Assembly (NCBI GenBank): GCA_900550815.1
Contig: URTW01000084.1
Location: forward strand, 1-8,441
Reading direction: 5' to 3'
DNA length: 8,441 nt
From: an uncultured Collinsella sp.
GTDB lineage: Bacteria; Actinomycetota; Coriobacteriia; Coriobacteriales; Coriobacteriaceae
The position numbers were made by a program, and so were the translations under genes. The notes under the pieces were generated by a model. It was not told where the DNA came from and did not search any database. It was given only the letters and a program-made list of their open reading frames with translations. Position 1 is the first letter of the stretch, and every line of letters starts with the position of its first letter. Shown here in pieces: positions 7,115 to 8,441 of the stretch.

Positions 7115-7145
7115 TTGACTCTACAATCGTTGTAGGGTTTTCACT
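7115..7145 (+). promoter_or_regulatory. MerR-type promoter/operator ahead of the MATE gene
   Basis: TTGACT (7115-7120, 5/6 to the -35 consensus) is followed at once by the dyad CTACAA-TCG-TTGTAG (7121-7135), extended by two more pairs at 7118-7119 and 7137-7138. A 19-bp spacer leads to TTCACT (7140-7145), a poor -10; TACACT (7145-7150) is a better hexamer but 24 bp away. An overlong spacer filled by a dyad that begins right after the -35 is the arrangement of merT-type promoters, where a MerR-family activator twists the DNA. No MerR-family gene is visible in the window. The leader to the ATG at 7186 would be about 35 nt. Confidence 0.45.
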
Positions 7146-7185
7146 ACACTGGTACGTAAACAAACCCAGCCAGAAAGCCCCGCCC

Positions 7186-7743
7186 ATGGAACACGACCTC
7201 ACACGCGGCAATGTCCTTAAGACCATCGCGGTCTTTGCCCTGCCTTATATGCTCTCGTACTTTTTGCAGATGCTCTACGGCATGGCCGACCTGTACATGA
7301 TGGGGCAGTTTAGCGGCGCCGCCGGCATCACCGCCGTGGGCAATGGCGCGCAGACGCTCTATATCATTACCGTGACGCTCGTGGGCCTGGCCATGGGAAC
7401 GACGGTCATCGTCGGCCATGCCGTGGGCTCGCGCCGGTTTGACCGCGCCGAGACCGCCATCGGCAACACCATCACGCTCTTTATGGGCGTCTCGGTGGTG
7501 CTGGCCGCTATCCTGCTCGCACTGTGCCCGCAAATCGTGGCACTCATTGGCACGCCGGCCGAGGCGGTCGAAGGAACCGCCGCCTACCTGCGCATCTGCT
7601 TTATGGGCATTCCCTTTATCGCCGCGTACAACATCCTCTCGGCCATCTTTCGCGGCCTGGGCGATTCGCGCTCGCCTATGTACGTAATCGGCGTGGCATG
7701 TATCATCAACATCGCGCTCGACTTTCTGTTTATCGGCCACATA
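7186..7743 (+). CDS. MATE-family efflux transporter, N-terminal 185 residues only (cut by a chimeric join)
   Basis: The first 185 residues are typical of a MATE (NorM/DinF-like) cation- or drug-antiporter in the inner membrane. The N-terminus MEHDLTRGNVLKTIAVFALP is followed by the family pattern YGMADLYMMGQF, then TAVGNGAQTL and VGLAMGTTVIVGHAVG, then the segment with IFRGLGDSRSPMYV and INIALDFLFIGH. About five membrane segments are visible (near 12-36, 50-75, 94-118, 133-157 and 165-185) of the usual twelve; a complete protein would be about 450 residues. At 7735-7743 the sequence turns into the antisense of an unrelated SLH gene, so the frame that continues to 8103 is not MATE. The ATG at 7186 fits the family start; frames reaching back to 6949 cross the promoter and lack MATE similarity. 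Its ribosome site is weak (AGAAAG). Confidence 0.9.
7735..7743. other. Sequence join 1: MATE gene meets antisense SLH gene
   Basis: Plus-strand MATE homology ends at FIGH (7729-7740) and minus-strand SLH homology ends at EPYVA (from 7749 down to 7735), so the two overlap in GGCCACATA. Both reading directions lose family similarity exactly here: the antisense frame becomes VADKQKVERD where an SLH repeat should continue. A short shared stretch at a head-on join of unrelated genes is typical of an assembly or amplification chimera. Confidence 0.75.
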
Positions 7744-8043
7744 GGGCTCAGCCCACTCGGGCACGTCGGTGAAGGGGCTGGTGCCCTTGTAGCTGGCCAC
7801 AGTGTAGTCCAGCAGGTTGCACATCACAACCGCCATCTCGTTACGGGTGACCTTGGCCTCGGGATTGAACTTGCCGTTCTCATCGCCGACCATGATGCCG
7901 ACGGTCTTCAGGACCTCAATGGCTTCCTCGTTCTGCTTGGAAGTCACATCGGCATAGCTCGCGGCGCTGCTGCCCATTACCATCAGACCAGAGATCATGG
8001 TGGCGGTGAGGCCCAGGCTGAGAGCACGCTTCAGGTTTCTCAT
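7735..8043 (-). CDS. Secreted S-layer-homology (SLH) domain protein, N-terminal 103 residues only
   Basis: The protein begins MRNLKRALSLGLTATMISG, a signal peptide with a basic n-region and hydrophobic core, with likely cleavage after ASYA (about residue 31). An SLH repeat follows: NEEAIEVLKTVGIMVGDENG (38-57), KFNPEAKVTRNEMAVVMCNL (58-77), then the start of a second repeat at SPFTDVPEWAEPYV (89-102). SLH domains hold proteins on the cell wall through secondary wall polymers, mostly in Firmicutes and some other Gram-positives. The style, with AAGGAGG 7 nt before the ATG and an AT-rich leader, recalls Faecalibacterium- or Gemmiger-like Ruminococcaceae, but that assignment is a guess. The C-terminal part is lost at the join, so what the mature protein carries is unknown. 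It is not part of the neighbouring chromosome. Confidence 0.85.
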
Positions 8044-8050
8044 TGGAATT

Positions 8051-8069
8051 CCTCCTTGATTTTTTCAAG
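8051..8069 (-). promoter_or_regulatory. Strong ribosome site of the SLH gene, partly inside a small hairpin
   Basis: AAGGAGG (8051-8057) lies 7 nt from the ATG at 8043. Its 5' three bases are in a 5-bp stem, CTTGA/TCAAG (8055-8059 with 8065-8069), around a five-base loop. The stem is short and could only mildly affect access; the ribosome site itself is certain, any control is conjecture. Confidence 0.5.
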
Positions 8070-8083
8070 CTGCGGGGGATTTG

Positions 8084-8115
8084 TTATTTTCTCCCAAAAT
8101 TAGTTTATTTTCTCC
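8084..8115. repeat. Two 11-bp direct repeats in the SLH leader
   Basis: TTATTTTCTCC occurs at 8084-8094 and again at 8105-8115, exactly 21 bp (two helical turns) apart. On the sense (minus) strand each reads GGAGAAAATAA. They lie 40-70 nt upstream of the SLH start codon. They could be protein-binding sites or leader RNA elements; the significance of two copies is uncertain. Confidence 0.45.
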
Positions 8116-8156
8116 TTATATTAAGCCGTATCCGGCATAAAATAGGTGAAATACTA

Positions 8157-8162
8157 ATTATA
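8157..8162 (-). promoter_or_regulatory. Possible -10 element (TATAAT) for the SLH gene
   Basis: The minus strand has a perfect TATAAT here, which would give a leader of about 105 nt. No good -35 stands 17 bp upstream. A second perfect TATAAT lies at 8206-8211 with TTGCAA 17 bp before it (8229-8234), but that -35 is inside the viral Rep coding sequence and the match may be accidental. The stretch 8044-8157 otherwise contains only the leader features listed and a 4-bp hairpin at 8125-8136. Confidence 0.3.
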
Positions 8163-8217
8163 GGAAAGCATAACTATCCTTGCTTGTACCTTGGAGGTTA
8201 TCTATATTATAGCACTT
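8157..8217. other. Sequence join 2: SLH leader meets Microviridae Rep fragment
   Basis: Left of this interval is the leader of the SLH gene; right of it is coding sequence for viral Rep. Rep similarity is clear up to TWSK (8215-8226) and then fades without the expected tyrosine motif. The exact break cannot be placed because both sides are AT-rich here. Confidence 0.6.
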
Positions 8218-8441
8218 TGACCACGTTTTTGCAATACTTTTTGATGTAAAAAGTTGAAAATTACCGCTCTTTTCATAAGGCTCGCAGTCGGCCAGTGGTA
8301 GACCAAACAATATAGCATGGTAATGAGGCCGCAAAGTCTCGGAACCATACTCACCAGCGGCAAAAAACCGTATCTTGGTGTCAGGGAAATGACGGCGGAG
8401 CCGCTTCATCCAAAGTTGAAAATCACGTTTCCTGAGAGTCA
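8158..8441 (-). CDS. Microviridae (gokushovirus-like) replication initiator protein VP4, internal fragment
   Basis: The frame is open to the window edge and starts mid-protein with TLRKRDFQLWMKRLRRHFPD. It continues KIRFFAAGEYGSETLRPHYH, AILFGLPL and NFQLFTSKSIAKTWSK. This is the pattern of gokushovirus VP4: the KRLRK region, (A/C)GEYG and the HUH motif RPHYHAILFG, whose two histidines bind the metal used for nicking in rolling-circle replication. The catalytic tyrosine segment (usually AYVARYVxKK) is missing; the frame ends SKDSYAFL at a stop at 8158-8160. Homology is certain for about 8218-8441; 8158-8217 may be divergent Rep or already foreign sequence. Both protein ends are missing, so this is neither a complete phage nor a complete gene. 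It has lower GC than the chromosomal part and no relation to it. Confidence 0.85.
   Translation of the reverse strand, partial: TLRKRDFQLWMKRLRRHFPDTKIRFFAAGEYGSETLRPHYHAILFGLPLADCEPYEKSGNFQLFTSKSIAKTWSKCYNIDNLQGTSKDSYAFL

Noticed and set aside
7144..7734. Continuation of the SLH frame to a 299-residue protein
   Set aside because: Past VA the translation is antisense to MATE: a His/Asp/Arg-rich stretch with no SLH repeats.
7744..8103. Continuation of the MATE frame to a 384-residue protein
   Set aside because: After FIGH the translation is the antisense of the SLH gene, with no membrane segments and no MATE motifs.
8206..8234. TTGCAA-17 bp-TATAAT as the SLH promoter
   Set aside because: The -35 lies inside clear viral Rep coding sequence and the join probably falls within or next to the motif, so the spacing may be accidental.

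Overview
The window is most likely a gut-metagenome contig. Positions 1 to about 7740 look like one stretch of a high-GC chromosome of the Coriobacteriia, with Collinsella the best guess. The basis is strongly GC-biased third codon positions, GTG starts with G-rich Shine-Dalgarno sites, and the overall look of the proteins. The last ~700 bases do not belong with it: two further, unrelated pieces follow, and the breaks look like assembly or amplification joins rather than biology.

Chromosomal part, minus strand, read from high to low coordinates. A promoter at about 6967-6994 drives two overlapping genes, 6925-5096 and 5103-3205. They encode the two halves of a heterodimeric type IV ABC exporter of the TM287/288, BmrCD or LmrCD kind, with one degenerate and one competent ATPase domain. 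Next is a stand-alone gene (2989-1952) whose C-terminal part resembles a Vsr/DUF559-type PD-(D/E)XK nuclease fold. It is bracketed by two copies of a 64-bp palindromic element (61/64 identical). Last come moaA (1718-663) and moaC (658 to the window edge), which together convert GTP to cyclic pyranopterin monophosphate in molybdenum cofactor synthesis. The moaC ribosome site lies in the final Gly-Gly codons of moaA.

Divergent from the ABC operon, on the plus strand, is a MATE-family efflux gene (from 7186). It is preceded by a promoter-like site whose spacer contains a dyad placed as in MerR-controlled promoters. The intergenic space thus lies between two export systems, suggesting a small drug or xenobiotic efflux locus.

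Foreign tail. The MATE gene stops being MATE after about 185 residues, at 7735-7743, where it meets in antisense the 5' part of a secreted S-layer-homology (SLH) protein (8043-7735, minus). That protein has a Firmicutes-style AAGGAGG site and an AT-rich leader. Somewhere in 8157-8217 the sequence changes again to a fragment of a Microviridae (gokushovirus-like) replication initiator with an intact HUH motif, running off the end of the window. Long open frames that cross these breaks are not real genes.

I see no rRNA, tRNA, CRISPR array or insertion sequence. The items most worth following are the palindromic element pair around the nuclease-like gene and the MerR-type promoter. The most important caution is the three-part mosaic at the right end.
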